A DNA stretch of 64,000 bases from Paenibacillus sp. FSL H8-0079 (lineage in GTDB: Bacteria > Bacillota > Bacilli > Paenibacillales > Paenibacillaceae), in the NCBI RefSeq assembly GCF_037991315.1, contig NZ_CP150300.1:2480001-2544000 (forward strand), given 5' to 3'. Position 1 is the stretch's first letter, and each line of letters starts with the position of its first letter. Positions 1 through 8,127 of this stretch are shown here, one piece after another. The notes under the pieces are model-generated. The model ran no database searches. It worked only from the letters and a program-made list of their open reading frames with translations, and was not told the origin of the DNA. The position numbers were made by a program, and so were the translations under genes.

Positions 1-1
1 A

Positions 2-409
2 TTTTCTGAGGCAACCATCTCACTTCGTCCTGAGCATCTAGGGAAACTGGATGTACAAATTACTTTGCAGAACGGGCAATTGGTTGCAAGGTTCATGACA
101 GAGCATACGATGGCCAAAGACATGCTTGAACAACAAATGATGCAGCTCCGTTCTTCACTTCAAGCTCAGGGGATTCAAGTAGAACGACTTGAGGTTACGC
201 AGAACAGTTCAATCGGATCACAGATGTATCAGGATGGAGGACGTCAGCCGGGAAGTAACTCTCAGCAACAGCGTCGTTCGCGTGAGCGTGAGGAACAATC
301 GGATGATGCTATAGCTACAGCAGGCATTCAAGAAGAATTGCGTAATTGGCGTAGCGAGCAAGTCGAAGGAAATGAATTGCAAAGAGATACGTTTAGTGCA
401 AAGGCTTAA
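2..409 (+). CDS. fliK: Flagellar hook-length control protein FliK, C-terminal part (5' truncated by window)
   Basis: The frame is open from the first bases of the window, so the start lies upstream. The first residues contain LRPEHLGKLDVQI, the core motif of the FliK C-terminal domain (Flg_hook). That domain acts as the substrate-specificity switch of the flagellar export gate when the hook reaches its set length. After about 60 residues the sequence becomes rich in Gln, Arg, Ser and Glu, which is typical of a disordered FliK tail. It is followed 19 bp later by flgD, as in Bacillus fla/che operons. The molecular-ruler N-terminal part is not visible here. Confidence 0.9.
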   Translation, partial: FSEATISLRPEHLGKLDVQITLQNGQLVARFMTEHTMAKDMLEQQMMQLRSSLQAQGIQVERLEVTQNSSIGSQMYQDGGRQPGSNSQQQRRSREREEQSDDAIATAGIQEELRNWRSEQVEGNELQRDTFSAKA

Positions 410-428
410 ATAGAAATGAGGTGAGCAA

Positions 429-986
429 ATGGCTAATGAAATTGTTTCAACCAATAATACCTGGCCGAACTATTCGGCAGCTAATAAAGCAACCACAAGT
501 GCTGCAACAAAAGAATTGGGGAAAGATCAGTTTCTAAAAATCCTGATTACCCAGCTGCAGAACCAAGATCCGATGCAGCCGATGGAGGATAAGGAATTTA
601 TCGCTCAAATGGCACAGTTCAGCTCAGTGGAACAACTGGTCAATATTTCGACTCAACTCAAAACGTTGAATCAGTCACTTGGTGCGGTATCCGGCATGAT
701 TGGCATGGAGGTAAGTTGGCTTTCTTCTAATAAAGCGGACAACGGAACTCTTCGACAGGGTATTGTGGATTCCATCATTGTAAGAGATAGCGTTCAATAC
801 GCGAAAGTGGGCAATGACGAGATTAAGCTGGATGAGATTATTCAGGTGAATTATCCAAAACAGGCAGAAGAGAATCAAACTCCGGTAGATAACGTTCAGA
901 ATGTAACCACTGAATCGAACGAGAGCCAGGAAGCTGAATCAGCTGCTGAAACGGGTGATCCAGAAGATAGCGGTAAAACGATATGA
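429..986 (+). CDS. flgD: Flagellar hook assembly (scaffolding) protein FlgD
   Basis: This 185-residue protein has the conserved FlgD N-terminal block at about residues 30-75, including LGKDQFLKILITQLQNQDP and FSSVEQL. FlgD caps the growing hook and guides FlgE polymerisation outside the cell. The last 40 residues are acidic and low in complexity (Glu, Ser, Asn), a variable tail. The start ATG at 429 has a GAGGTGAG Shine-Dalgarno about 8 nt upstream. The stop overlaps the start of the next gene (ATGA at 983), so the two are translationally coupled. Confidence 0.95.
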   Translation: MANEIVSTNNTWPNYSAANKATTSAATKELGKDQFLKILITQLQNQDPMQPMEDKEFIAQMAQFSSVEQLVNISTQLKTLNQSLGAVSGMIGMEVSWLSSNKADNGTLRQGIVDSIIVRDSVQYAKVGNDEIKLDEIIQVNYPKQAEENQTPVDNVQNVTTESNESQEAESAAETGDPEDSGKTI

Positions 987-1366
987 GTGATCGCATAACG
1001 GTTGGACAATTATATGCAGGCCCGATTACTCCGAATATGCTTCAAAGACCCAAAACGGGAGAAGGCTCAGCTATACCCGAAAAGCCTTTTGCTAAGGTCC
1101 TGGAAGATAATCTTCTAAAATTGAGTAATCATGCTGCCAAGCGATTGGAACAGCGTGGTATTGAACTCAAAACGGAGCAAATGGAACAGATTGGTTCTGC
1201 TTTGGACAAAGCTGCTGCCAAGGGAGCCAAAGAGTCATTGATTTTGATGCAGGATATGGCTTTTATCGTCAATGTCAAAAATCGTACAGTGGTTACAGCT
1301 ATGGATAGTGAGAGCATGAAGGATAATGTCTTCACTCAGATTGATAGTGCCGTAATCATTTCTTAA
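983..1366 (+). CDS. Small flagellar-operon protein (TIGR02530-like)
   Basis: A 127-residue protein encoded between flgD and flgE. It resembles the 'flagellar operon protein' family found at this position in many Firmicutes, with a core around residues 35-105 (SNHAAKRLEQRGIEL followed by a KGAKESLILMQDMAFIVNVKNRTVV-type segment, quoted here in part). No signal peptide or membrane segment is visible. Function is not known to me; the position and the ATGA overlap with flgD suggest a role in hook assembly. The family assignment is from memory of the motif, not from a search. Confidence 0.8.
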   Translation: MSDRITVGQLYAGPITPNMLQRPKTGEGSAIPEKPFAKVLEDNLLKLSNHAAKRLEQRGIELKTEQMEQIGSALDKAAAKGAKESLILMQDMAFIVNVKNRTVVTAMDSESMKDNVFTQIDSAVIIS

Positions 1367-1447
1367 CCGGTTGGCCCTTCTCGGGAGCCGGAATGCCGCT
1401 GACCGACTGATGCGGTAACCAAATGAAGACTGGGAGGATTTTTTAAA

Positions 1448-2263
1448 ATGATAAAATCAATGTACTCAGGCGTTTCCGGGATGCGGGGTTTTCAAACAAA
1501 ACTCGACGTAATTGGTAACAATATTGCGAACGTGAACACGGTTGGCTTCAAAGGCAGTCGAGTTATGTTCAAGGATATTATGAGCCAAACTACGGCAGGG
1601 GTAACTGCCCCTGGCGATGCAACTGGTGGTGTCAATGCGAAACAAATTGGTCTTGGTGTAACCGTAGGTTCAATTGATACGCTGCATCTGGCGGGAAGTC
1701 CAATGACAACGAATAATCCAACAGATCTTCGTATTAATGGAGATGGATTCTTTCTTGTACGTTTGAGTGAAGATCAAGAAGTACCCTACCTGACTCGTGC
1801 GGGGGATTTTCATGTGGATGCTGCTCGTAACCTTTTGACATCGGATGGATTGTTTGTTCTGGATAACGGTGGTGGAAATATTACTATTCCAGATGACGTC
1901 GTTTCCTTCACTATTGGCCAGGATGGAACGATTAACCAGACGATGGCAGACGGAACCATCGAAGCGGGTCCACAGATTGGGATAGGTAAAGTTGTCAATC
2001 CGGAGGGCCTTGAGAAAATTGGAGGCAATTTGTACCGTATGACAGCGAACGCGAATCCGGATGGGGCGCTTGAACCATTGACAGCGAACAGTGCTGAGGA
2101 CGGAACAGGAGCAATCATTGCTGGACAGCTCGAAATGTCTAATGTGGATTTGACTGGAGAGTTTACTGAGATGATCGTAGCTCAGCGTGGATTCCAGGCA
2201 AACTCACGGATCATTACAACGTCTGATGAAATACTTCAGGAAGTTGTTAACCTGAAACGTTAA
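1448..2263 (+). CDS. flgE: Flagellar hook protein FlgE
   Basis: This 271-residue axial protein starts with MIKSMYSGVSGMRGFQTKLD and GNNIANVNTVGFKGSR, the rod/hook N-terminal motif. It ends with the matching C-terminal heptad region, VDLTGEFTEMIVAQRGFQAN. Both ends form the coiled-coil D0 domain of hook-type axial proteins. The length is close to the 264-residue hook protein of B. subtilis, and the position after flgD supports FlgE rather than the distal-rod protein FlgG, which has a similar fold. The Shine-Dalgarno is GGGAGG, 11 nt before ATG 1448. Confidence 0.9.
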   Translation: MIKSMYSGVSGMRGFQTKLDVIGNNIANVNTVGFKGSRVMFKDIMSQTTAGVTAPGDATGGVNAKQIGLGVTVGSIDTLHLAGSPMTTNNPTDLRINGDGFFLVRLSEDQEVPYLTRAGDFHVDAARNLLTSDGLFVLDNGGGNITIPDDVVSFTIGQDGTINQTMADGTIEAGPQIGIGKVVNPEGLEKIGGNLYRMTANANPDGALEPLTANSAEDGTGAIIAGQLEMSNVDLTGEFTEMIVAQRGFQANSRIITTSDEILQEVVNLKR

Positions 2264-2287
2264 TAGCTGATTGGTGATTTTTAAAAT

Positions 2288-2310
2288 GTGGAGGAGCTTG
2301 CTCCTCCCAC
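2288..2310 (+). other. Intercistronic hairpin between flgE and swrD
   Basis: The sequence GGAGGAGC-TT-GCTCCTCC is a perfect 8-bp inverted repeat with a two-base centre, 25 bp after the flgE stop. No T-run follows, so it is not an ordinary intrinsic terminator. It could stabilise the 3' end of the highly expressed hook transcript or mark a processing site; that role is inference. Confidence 0.6.
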
Positions 2311-2330
2311 TCTGATCGAGGGGGCTTAGC

Positions 2331-2552
2331 ATGATTTCGGTTACGCGGTTAAATGGTTCTCCCATGTGGTTAAATGCGCTGATGGTTGAGATTGTGGAAG
2401 AAACGCCGGACACGTATGTTACTCTGGTAACTGGAAAGAGACTGATTGTGCTTGAGAAGGCCGATGAAGTTATTTCCAAAATTAAAGATTACAACCGTGA
2501 AATCGGGGTTCAGGCAGCCACTATCAAAGTGCAGCAAACGGAGGAATCCTGA
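2331..2552 (+). CDS. swrD: Flagellar protein FlbD / swarming motility protein SwrD
   Basis: A 73-residue protein beginning MISVTRLNGSPMWLNALMVE, the diagnostic start of the FlbD family (SwrD, formerly YlzI, in B. subtilis). SwrD is reported to raise flagellar motor torque in B. subtilis and is needed for swarming. It lies between flgE and fliL exactly as in Bacillus, and its stop codon overlaps the fliL start by one base (TGATG). No membrane segment is visible. Confidence 0.9.
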   Translation: MISVTRLNGSPMWLNALMVEIVEETPDTYVTLVTGKRLIVLEKADEVISKIKDYNREIGVQAATIKVQQTEES

Positions 2553-3013
2553 TGAAAAAGATGATGCCCTGGCTTGCAACAATGTTGCTGGCAATAACAC
2601 TCATTGTGGTGGTTGTGTTTGTATTTATGCAAGGACAGAATGGGACTAAGAATGACACACATACTGCTGCGGCTTCTGAAGCTAAGAAGATGACTGCGGA
2701 TGAGATTGTAGAAGTTTCCTCAGAGCTTGGAGAAATTAAAACCAACTTGGCTGATACAGATCATGTTGTAGTCGTCAGCTTCTCATTCAAGTTGTCAGAC
2801 AAAACAGCGAAAGAAGATTTCGAGAAAATTAAAGAAATTACAGTGAAGCCCATTATCATTCAGACGTTTGCGGATACCAAGTCTGAGGAGCTGGCTACAG
2901 CGAAGGGCCGAGTACAATTTAATGAGAGATTAACTGGACTCATTAATGAAGCTTTACCTGAAGGTAAGTTGAGCAGCACTAGTTTTTCAGCTTTTGTGAT
3001 GGCGCCAATGTAA
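2552..3013 (+). CDS. fliL: Flagellar basal body-associated protein FliL
   Basis: This 153-residue protein has one N-terminal membrane helix at about residues 6-28 (MPWLATMLLAITLIVVVVFV), followed by an extracellular domain. FliL is a single-pass protein that surrounds the stator units and influences motor torque. The C-terminal segment contains the usual FliL pattern of an acidic linker and a conserved strand region (KTNLADTDHVVVVSFSF). It is coupled to swrD upstream and followed 40 bp later by fliM, the standard order. Confidence 0.9.
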   Translation: MKKMMPWLATMLLAITLIVVVVFVFMQGQNGTKNDTHTAAASEAKKMTADEIVEVSSELGEIKTNLADTDHVVVVSFSFKLSDKTAKEDFEKIKEITVKPIIIQTFADTKSEELATAKGRVQFNERLTGLINEALPEGKLSSTSFSAFVMAPM

Positions 3014-3053
3014 ATGAACAGAACACGCTGTAGACCTGTAAGGGGGTGAGAAC

Positions 3054-4052
3054 ATGGTGGATGTATTATCACAAAATGAGATTGATGCCCTATTAGCAGC
3101 CCTTTCTTCTGGCGAAATGGACGCAGAAGAATTGAAGAAGGAAGATACTCAGAAGAAAATTAGATCGTACGATTTTAAGCGGGCAGTGCGTTTTTCCAAA
3201 GACCATATTCGAAGCTTGACTCGTATTCACGAAAACTTTGCACGCTTTCTCACCACTTATTTTTCAGCCCAACTGCGGACGTTCGTTCAAATCAATGTCG
3301 TTCAGGTCGAACAGTTGCCTTATGATGAGTTTATCCGTTCTATTCCTAAGATGACGATATTGAACATTTTTGAAGCGGAGCCACTACAGGGACGAATGGT
3401 AATGGAAGTTCATCCGAACGTGGGATATGCGATGTTGGATCGCCTGCTTGGTGGAACCGGAAGTGCTCCGACCAAGATCGCATCGATGACGGAGATTGAG
3501 ACGACCATCATGGAACGAATATTCAGTCGTGCATTTGAAAGTTTGCAAGAAGCATGGAAGACCGTGTTGGATATTACCCCAAGGATGGAAGCGCTCGAGA
3601 CCAATCCGCAATTTATGCAGATTGTATCTCCCAATGAGACCATTGCTCTGATCTCACTCAGTACCAAAATTGGTGACACGACAGGCATGATCAATCTGTG
3701 TATTCCGCATGTCGTTCTTGAACCTATTATGTCACGGTTGTCAACTCATCAGTGGTTTGTTTCAGAGAAGAAAACGAGAGCTCCAGAAGAATATGAAGCT
3801 CTAAGAGAACGTGTGAACAAAGCCAAATTACCCATCGTTGCAGAATTGGGAGAATCCAAAATTTCAATTGCAGAATTTTTGGGTCTGTCTGTTGGGGATG
3901 TCATTACGTTAAACAAACCAGTTGATGAGGGACTTTCCATTAAAGTGGGTGACAAACTGAAATACATGGGCAGTCCGGGAACAATCAAGGACCGTGTGGC
4001 TGTGCAAATAGACGAGATTGTCACCGAAGGAGTTGAAGAATTTGACGAGTAA
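3054..4052 (+). CDS. fliM: Flagellar motor switch protein FliM
   Basis: A 332-residue C-ring protein. Its N-terminus, VDVLSQNEIDALLAALSSGE, is the conserved CheY-phosphate binding segment. Residues of about 45-230 form the CheC-like middle domain (YDFKRAVRFSKDHIRSL, GGTG). The C-terminal SpoA/FliN-like domain lies at about residues 255-330. FliM sets rotation direction in response to CheY-P. The Shine-Dalgarno AAGGGGGTGAG is well spaced from ATG 3054. The 3' end overlaps fliY. Confidence 0.95.
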   Translation: MVDVLSQNEIDALLAALSSGEMDAEELKKEDTQKKIRSYDFKRAVRFSKDHIRSLTRIHENFARFLTTYFSAQLRTFVQINVVQVEQLPYDEFIRSIPKMTILNIFEAEPLQGRMVMEVHPNVGYAMLDRLLGGTGSAPTKIASMTEIETTIMERIFSRAFESLQEAWKTVLDITPRMEALETNPQFMQIVSPNETIALISLSTKIGDTTGMINLCIPHVVLEPIMSRLSTHQWFVSEKKTRAPEEYEALRERVNKAKLPIVAELGESKISIAEFLGLSVGDVITLNKPVDEGLSIKVGDKLKYMGSPGTIKDRVAVQIDEIVTEGVEEFDE

Positions 4053-5316
4053 GGATTATTTATCCCAAGAAGAAATCGATGCTTTGCTCAGGCAATCCGA
4101 ATCAATAAACAACTCGGAACCTGCTGAGAAGACGGTTGATGATTATTTGACCGAGCTGGAGCAGGACGCCTTGGGGGAGATTGGTAACATTACATTTGGT
4201 AGCGCGGCAACAGCTTTGTCCACGCTGTTGGGCCTAAAAGTAGATATTACAACACCTAAGGTTTCCATCATTAGTCGAACGCAGTTTGAAGAAGCTTTTC
4301 CAAAGCCACATGTTGCCGTTCATGTGAATTACGTGGATGGATTCGAAGGCATTAACTCACTCGTCATTAAGAAGAGAGATGCTCAAGTCATCGCTGATTT
4401 GATGTTGGGTGGCGAAGGAAATCCGGCTGATGAAGAACTGAATGAAATCCATATTAGTGCCGTACAGGAAGCGATGAATCAGATGATGGGTTCCTCTGCA
4501 ACCTCAATGTCAACGATCTTCAACCGTTTTGTGAATATTTCTCCTCCTGGGATCGATATTCTCAATTTGGAGAGTGGTGAGGGTGTTAGTAATCTTCCTG
4601 AAGATGAGACCCTGATTCAAGTTTCATTTCGTCTATTAATAGGGGATCTGATCGATTCCAATCTGATGCAGTTGCTTCCAGTACATTTTGCCAAAAACAT
4701 GGTAGAGATGCTGATTGGAGGCGCTCAGGAGTCAACTGCAAGCGAACCAGCAGCACTGACACCTGAACCAGCACCAGCAGCTGTAGCAGCAACGCCACCA
4801 CCGGTTGCGGAGCAACCACCCGTTCAGCACCAGCAGCCTCCACAGGCTCCACAACAGCCTGCTCAGGACTATAACGGATACGGACAGGCTCCAATGGGTA
4901 TGCCGCAAGGGATGCCGCCACAGCAGCCGTATGGCATGCCGCCGCAGCAACCTTATGGTGCACCTCAACATTATGGTGGAATGCCAAATAGGAATGTTAA
5001 CGTACAGCCAGTTCAATTCGCCAATTTGCAAAATGGGGCGTATGGTCAGGTTGACGAAAACAATTTGAATTTATTGATGGACATTCCCCTTAAAGTCACC
5101 GTAGAATTAGGAAGGACCCAGAAGCAAATTAAAGATATTTTGGAACTGTCACAGGGTTCGATTGTCGAACTGGATAAGTTAGCCGGTGAACCTGTCGATA
5201 TTTTGGTGAATAACAAACTGATCGCCAAGGGAGAAGTTGTCGTTATTGACGAAAACTTTGGTGTTCGTGTTATAGATATCGTTAGCCAATGGGACCGAAT
5301 TCAGAAATTACAATAA
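4042..5316 (+). CDS. fliY: Flagellar motor switch phosphatase FliY (FliN-type)
   Basis: I place the start at TTG 4042, giving 424 aa, because AAGGAG at 4027-4032 lies 9 nt upstream; an in-frame TTG at 4018 has no such site. The protein starts with a second copy of the switch-type motif (LSQEEIDALLRQ). It then has a CheC-type phosphatase domain with both signature repeats (EIGNITFGSAATALSTLL and EAMNQMMGSSATSMSTIF), so CheY-P phosphatase activity is likely. A Pro/Gln/Ala-rich linker follows (about residues 235-335, with PQQPYG repeats), and then a C-terminal SpoA domain equivalent to FliN. No separate fliN is present, as expected when FliY serves that role. It overlaps fliM by 11 bp. Confidence 0.93.
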   Translation: MTSKDYLSQEEIDALLRQSESINNSEPAEKTVDDYLTELEQDALGEIGNITFGSAATALSTLLGLKVDITTPKVSIISRTQFEEAFPKPHVAVHVNYVDGFEGINSLVIKKRDAQVIADLMLGGEGNPADEELNEIHISAVQEAMNQMMGSSATSMSTIFNRFVNISPPGIDILNLESGEGVSNLPEDETLIQVSFRLLIGDLIDSNLMQLLPVHFAKNMVEMLIGGAQESTASEPAALTPEPAPAAVAATPPPVAEQPPVQHQQPPQAPQQPAQDYNGYGQAPMGMPQGMPPQQPYGMPPQQPYGAPQHYGGMPNRNVNVQPVQFANLQNGAYGQVDENNLNLLMDIPLKVTVELGRTQKQIKDILELSQGSIVELDKLAGEPVDILVNNKLIAKGEVVVIDENFGVRVIDIVSQWDRIQKLQ

Positions 5317-5344
5317 GCACAATTTAGGGAGGACTTGAATCAAG

Positions 5345-5710
5345 ATGGCAAACCGAATTTTAGTCGTAGACGACGCTGCATTTATGAGAATGATGATCCG
5401 GGACATTTTGTCCAAAAATGGATATGAGGTTGTTGGTGAGGCACAAGATGGCTCACAAGCAATTGAGAAATTTAAAGAGCTTCGTCCGGATCTGATCACA
5501 ATGGATATTACGATGCCTGAGATGGACGGCATTGCAGCTTTGAAAGAAATCAAGAAGATTGATGCTAACGCAAAAGTGATTATGTGCTCTGCGATGGGTC
5601 AACAAGCGATGGTAATCGACGCTATTCAAGCAGGTGCCAAAGACTTTATCGTTAAACCTTTCCAATCTGACCGGGTTATCGAAGCTATTAGCAAGACACT
5701 GGGCGTTTAA
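5345..5710 (+). CDS. cheY: Chemotaxis response regulator CheY
   Basis: This 121-residue single receiver domain has all key residues in place: Asp9/Asp10 (VVDDAAF), phospho-acceptor Asp54 (ITMDITMPEMDG), Ser/Thr region CSAMGQ near residue 82, and Lys104 (DFIVKPF). There is no output domain. In Bacillus-type chemotaxis CheY-P binds FliM and favours counter-clockwise rotation. It lies between fliY and fliO as in B. subtilis. A GGGAGG Shine-Dalgarno precedes ATG 5345. Confidence 0.96.
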   Translation: MANRILVVDDAAFMRMMIRDILSKNGYEVVGEAQDGSQAIEKFKELRPDLITMDITMPEMDGIAALKEIKKIDANAKVIMCSAMGQQAMVIDAIQAGAKDFIVKPFQSDRVIEAISKTLGV

Positions 5711-5715
5711 GAGAC

Positions 5716-6258
5716 ATGATGATGGCTCAGGGTGATATTCCAGGAGGAGCTGGCGTAGGAAGCAATTATTATTTACAGCTTGTATGGGTGATTGTTGTCC
5801 TGGCCGTCATCCTGGTCCTTATCGTTTATCTGATCCGTTTTTTAAACAAACGGAATCAGCAAATGTTCCGGCACGGCACAATTCGTACCCTTGGCGGGGT
5901 CGGACTGGGACAAAACAAGTCGTTGCAAATTATGGAAATTGGTGGAAGTGTATATCTGCTTGGTGTAGGTGAAGATATCCAGTTGATAGATAAGGTTTCG
6001 GATTTGGAAGAGGCGCAAAGGATCATTGATTCATTCGAACGAGATGCCGCTGCACAACAAGGGAATCTCTCGCCTCTCATTGCCAAGCTCACAAAACGCT
6101 TCCGTAAAGATGAACCGCCGCGGGAAATGGAACTGGAGGACACAACTTCTTTTCACGAAATGTTTGAATCCAAACTTCGGCAGATGCCTAACCGTAAAGA
6201 GAAGATGGAGAAGTTCCTGGATAAAGACAATACTACAGATCGGTCGAGGGATTCATGA
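5716..6258 (+). CDS. fliO: Flagellar export apparatus protein FliO (FliZ)
   Basis: A 180-residue protein with one membrane helix at about residues 20-45 (LVWVIVVLAVILVLIVYLIR). The FliO domain follows (RTLGGVGLGQNKSLQIMEIGG, partly quoted) with a charged cytoplasmic tail. FliO helps assemble the FliP ring of the flagellar type III export gate. No separate cleavable signal peptide is evident; B. subtilis FliZ, its counterpart, is longer at the N-terminus. The stop overlaps the fliP start (ATGA). Confidence 0.88.
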   Translation: MMMAQGDIPGGAGVGSNYYLQLVWVIVVLAVILVLIVYLIRFLNKRNQQMFRHGTIRTLGGVGLGQNKSLQIMEIGGSVYLLGVGEDIQLIDKVSDLEEAQRIIDSFERDAAAQQGNLSPLIAKLTKRFRKDEPPREMELEDTTSFHEMFESKLRQMPNRKEKMEKFLDKDNTTDRSRDS

Positions 6259-7010
6259 AGAAAAAGATTTGGTTAGCGTGTTGTTTGATGGGACTTATCA
6301 GTCTGGCATCTGTCACGGTTGCCTTTGCCGAACCGATTCCGAATATTGATATTCAAATCGGAAACGGTGACGGAGGGACACCAAGCACGAGTTCACTGTC
6401 CATTATTCTATTAATTACGGTGCTTAGCATTGCACCAGCAATGCTTGTACTGATGACCAGTTTTACTCGAATTGTGATTGTGCTCGGTTTTGTACGTACA
6501 TCGTTGGGCACACAACAAATGCCACCCAATCAGGTGCTGGTTGGTTTGGCGCTGTTTCTGACACTTTTCATTATGTCGCCTACGTTGTCTTCCATAAATC
6601 AGGTAGCGCTTCAGCCCTATCTCCAGGGAGATCTTACGCAAACCGAGGCACTTGAAAAAGCAGCGGATCCCATCAAGAAATTTATGTTTTCTCACACCAG
6701 AGAAAAAGATCTGTTGCTGTTTATGAAATACAATCAGACTGAACAGCCAAATACCTACCAGGATATTCCGATTACTGTTATGGTGCCGGCATATGTAATC
6801 AGTGAGTTGAAGACAGCGTTCCAGATGGGGTTTATGATTTTCATTCCGTTTCTGGTTATAGATATTGTTGTCGCGAGTACACTCATGGCAATGGGGATGA
6901 TGATGCTTCCGCCAGTCATGATCTCATTACCTTTCAAAATACTGCTCTTTGTCCTTGTGGACGGGTGGTATCTGGTAGTCAAGTCACTGTTGCTGAGTTT
7001 TAATACTTGA
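6255..7010 (+). CDS. fliP: Flagellar export gate protein FliP
   Basis: A 251-residue protein with a cleavable-type signal peptide in the first 25 residues (KKIWLACCLMGLISLASVTVAFA) followed by the FliP core. Conserved motifs are MTSFTRIVIVLGFVRTSLGTQ and the C-terminal block GMMMLPPVMISLPFKILLFVL. FliP5-FliQ4-FliR1 form the gated channel at the top of the flagellar type III secretion system. It is coupled by overlap to fliO and followed by fliQ. Confidence 0.96.
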   Translation: MKKKIWLACCLMGLISLASVTVAFAEPIPNIDIQIGNGDGGTPSTSSLSIILLITVLSIAPAMLVLMTSFTRIVIVLGFVRTSLGTQQMPPNQVLVGLALFLTLFIMSPTLSSINQVALQPYLQGDLTQTEALEKAADPIKKFMFSHTREKDLLLFMKYNQTEQPNTYQDIPITVMVPAYVISELKTAFQMGFMIFIPFLVIDIVVASTLMAMGMMMLPPVMISLPFKILLFVLVDGWYLVVKSLLLSFNT

Positions 7011-7035
7011 GCCGTAAGGTTAAAGGAGGACGGTC

Positions 7036-7305
7036 ATGACTTCGGAATTTATTATCGGTCTGGCCGGGAAAGCGGTATACACGTCATTGCTGGCCAGCGC
7101 ACCCATGCTTATACTTGCTCTGGTTGTAGGACTTGCAATCAGTATTTTCCAAGCGACAACTCAGATTCAGGAACAAACATTGGCTTTTGTACCCAAAATT
7201 ATTGCTGTACTTCTGGCAATACTTGTGTTCGGACCTTGGATCTTGAACATATTGCTTGATTTCACGTATAACATTCTCGACAATCTCTACAGATACATAG
7301 GGTAG
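7036..7305 (+). CDS. fliQ: Flagellar export gate protein FliQ
   Basis: This 89-residue protein has two membrane helices and the family motif FQATTQIQEQTLAFVPKI in between. It is a component of the FliPQR export channel. The start ATG 7036 has an AAAGGAGG Shine-Dalgarno 7 nt upstream. It sits between fliP and fliR with 10-25 bp spacers. Confidence 0.95.
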   Translation: MTSEFIIGLAGKAVYTSLLASAPMLILALVVGLAISIFQATTQIQEQTLAFVPKIIAVLLAILVFGPWILNILLDFTYNILDNLYRYIG

Positions 7306-7315
7306 GCTTTAGCAG

Positions 7316-8104
7316 ATGGAGACATTATTGCAAAGTTTCCCTGTCGCTCTGCTTATGTTTTGTCGAATCACATCATTTTTTGTAACTGCGCCGGTCTTTT
7401 CAGCTCGAAATGTCCCGACTTCAGTTAAAATTGGTATCTCTGCATTTGTTACATTGTCTGTCTATCTGATTTATGGAATAGATCAGACCGTACCCACAGA
7501 CATGAGCTACGTTTTATTGATTATCAGAGAGATTCTCATTGGCCTGCTTTTAGGTTTTGTTGCTTATCTGTTAATGACGGCTGTACAGACTGCAGGAACT
7601 TTTATCGATCTTCAGATCGGATTTGGTATGGCTAATGTATTTGATCCAATGACAGGCGCTTCAGCACCGCTTACGGGTAACTTAAAGTATGCATTTGCTA
7701 TGCTTCTGTTTCTGACGATGAATGGCCACCATTATTTACTGGATGCGATAGTTTACAGTTACCGATGGGTTCCGTTATCAAATGTATTTCTTCTACGGTT
7801 GGCAGATGGAAGTATTGCTGAATTTTTGATTCGGACATTAGGTCAATCATTCATGTTGGCTTTTCAGATGTCGGCTCCGATTATAGTGGCGTTGTTTTTG
7901 ACGGATGTAGGTTTGGGGTTTTTGGCAAAAACCGCTCCTCAATTTAATGTGTTTGCAGTCGGATTGCCACTTAAATTACTTGTTGGTCTTGCTATTTTGC
8001 TTTTGCTGGTTCCCAGTTTCTCCTTTATATTTAGTCAATTGTTCGAAGCGATATTCAGATCCATGGAAAAATTGCTTGGAACCATTGGACAAAGGCCGGG
8101 CTGA
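7316..8104 (+). CDS. fliR: Flagellar export gate protein FliR
   Basis: A 262-residue hydrophobic protein with about six membrane segments and the FliR pattern TAPVFSARNVPTSVKIG near the N-terminus and GFLAKTAPQFNVFAVGLPLK near residue 205. It is the single-copy subunit of the export gate and contacts FlhB. It lies directly between fliQ and flhB. In some clostridia fliR and flhB are fused; here they are separate. Confidence 0.95.
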   Translation: METLLQSFPVALLMFCRITSFFVTAPVFSARNVPTSVKIGISAFVTLSVYLIYGIDQTVPTDMSYVLLIIREILIGLLLGFVAYLLMTAVQTAGTFIDLQIGFGMANVFDPMTGASAPLTGNLKYAFAMLLFLTMNGHHYLLDAIVYSYRWVPLSNVFLLRLADGSIAEFLIRTLGQSFMLAFQMSAPIIVALFLTDVGLGFLAKTAPQFNVFAVGLPLKLLVGLAILLLLVPSFSFIFSQLFEAIFRSMEKLLGTIGQRPG

Positions 8105-8127
8105 GTGAAACGGAGGATAAGACTCGG

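Noticed and set aside
1448..2263. FlgG (distal rod) instead of FlgE
   Set aside because: The proteins are similar, but the position after fliK-flgD and the length near the Bacillus hook protein favour FlgE.
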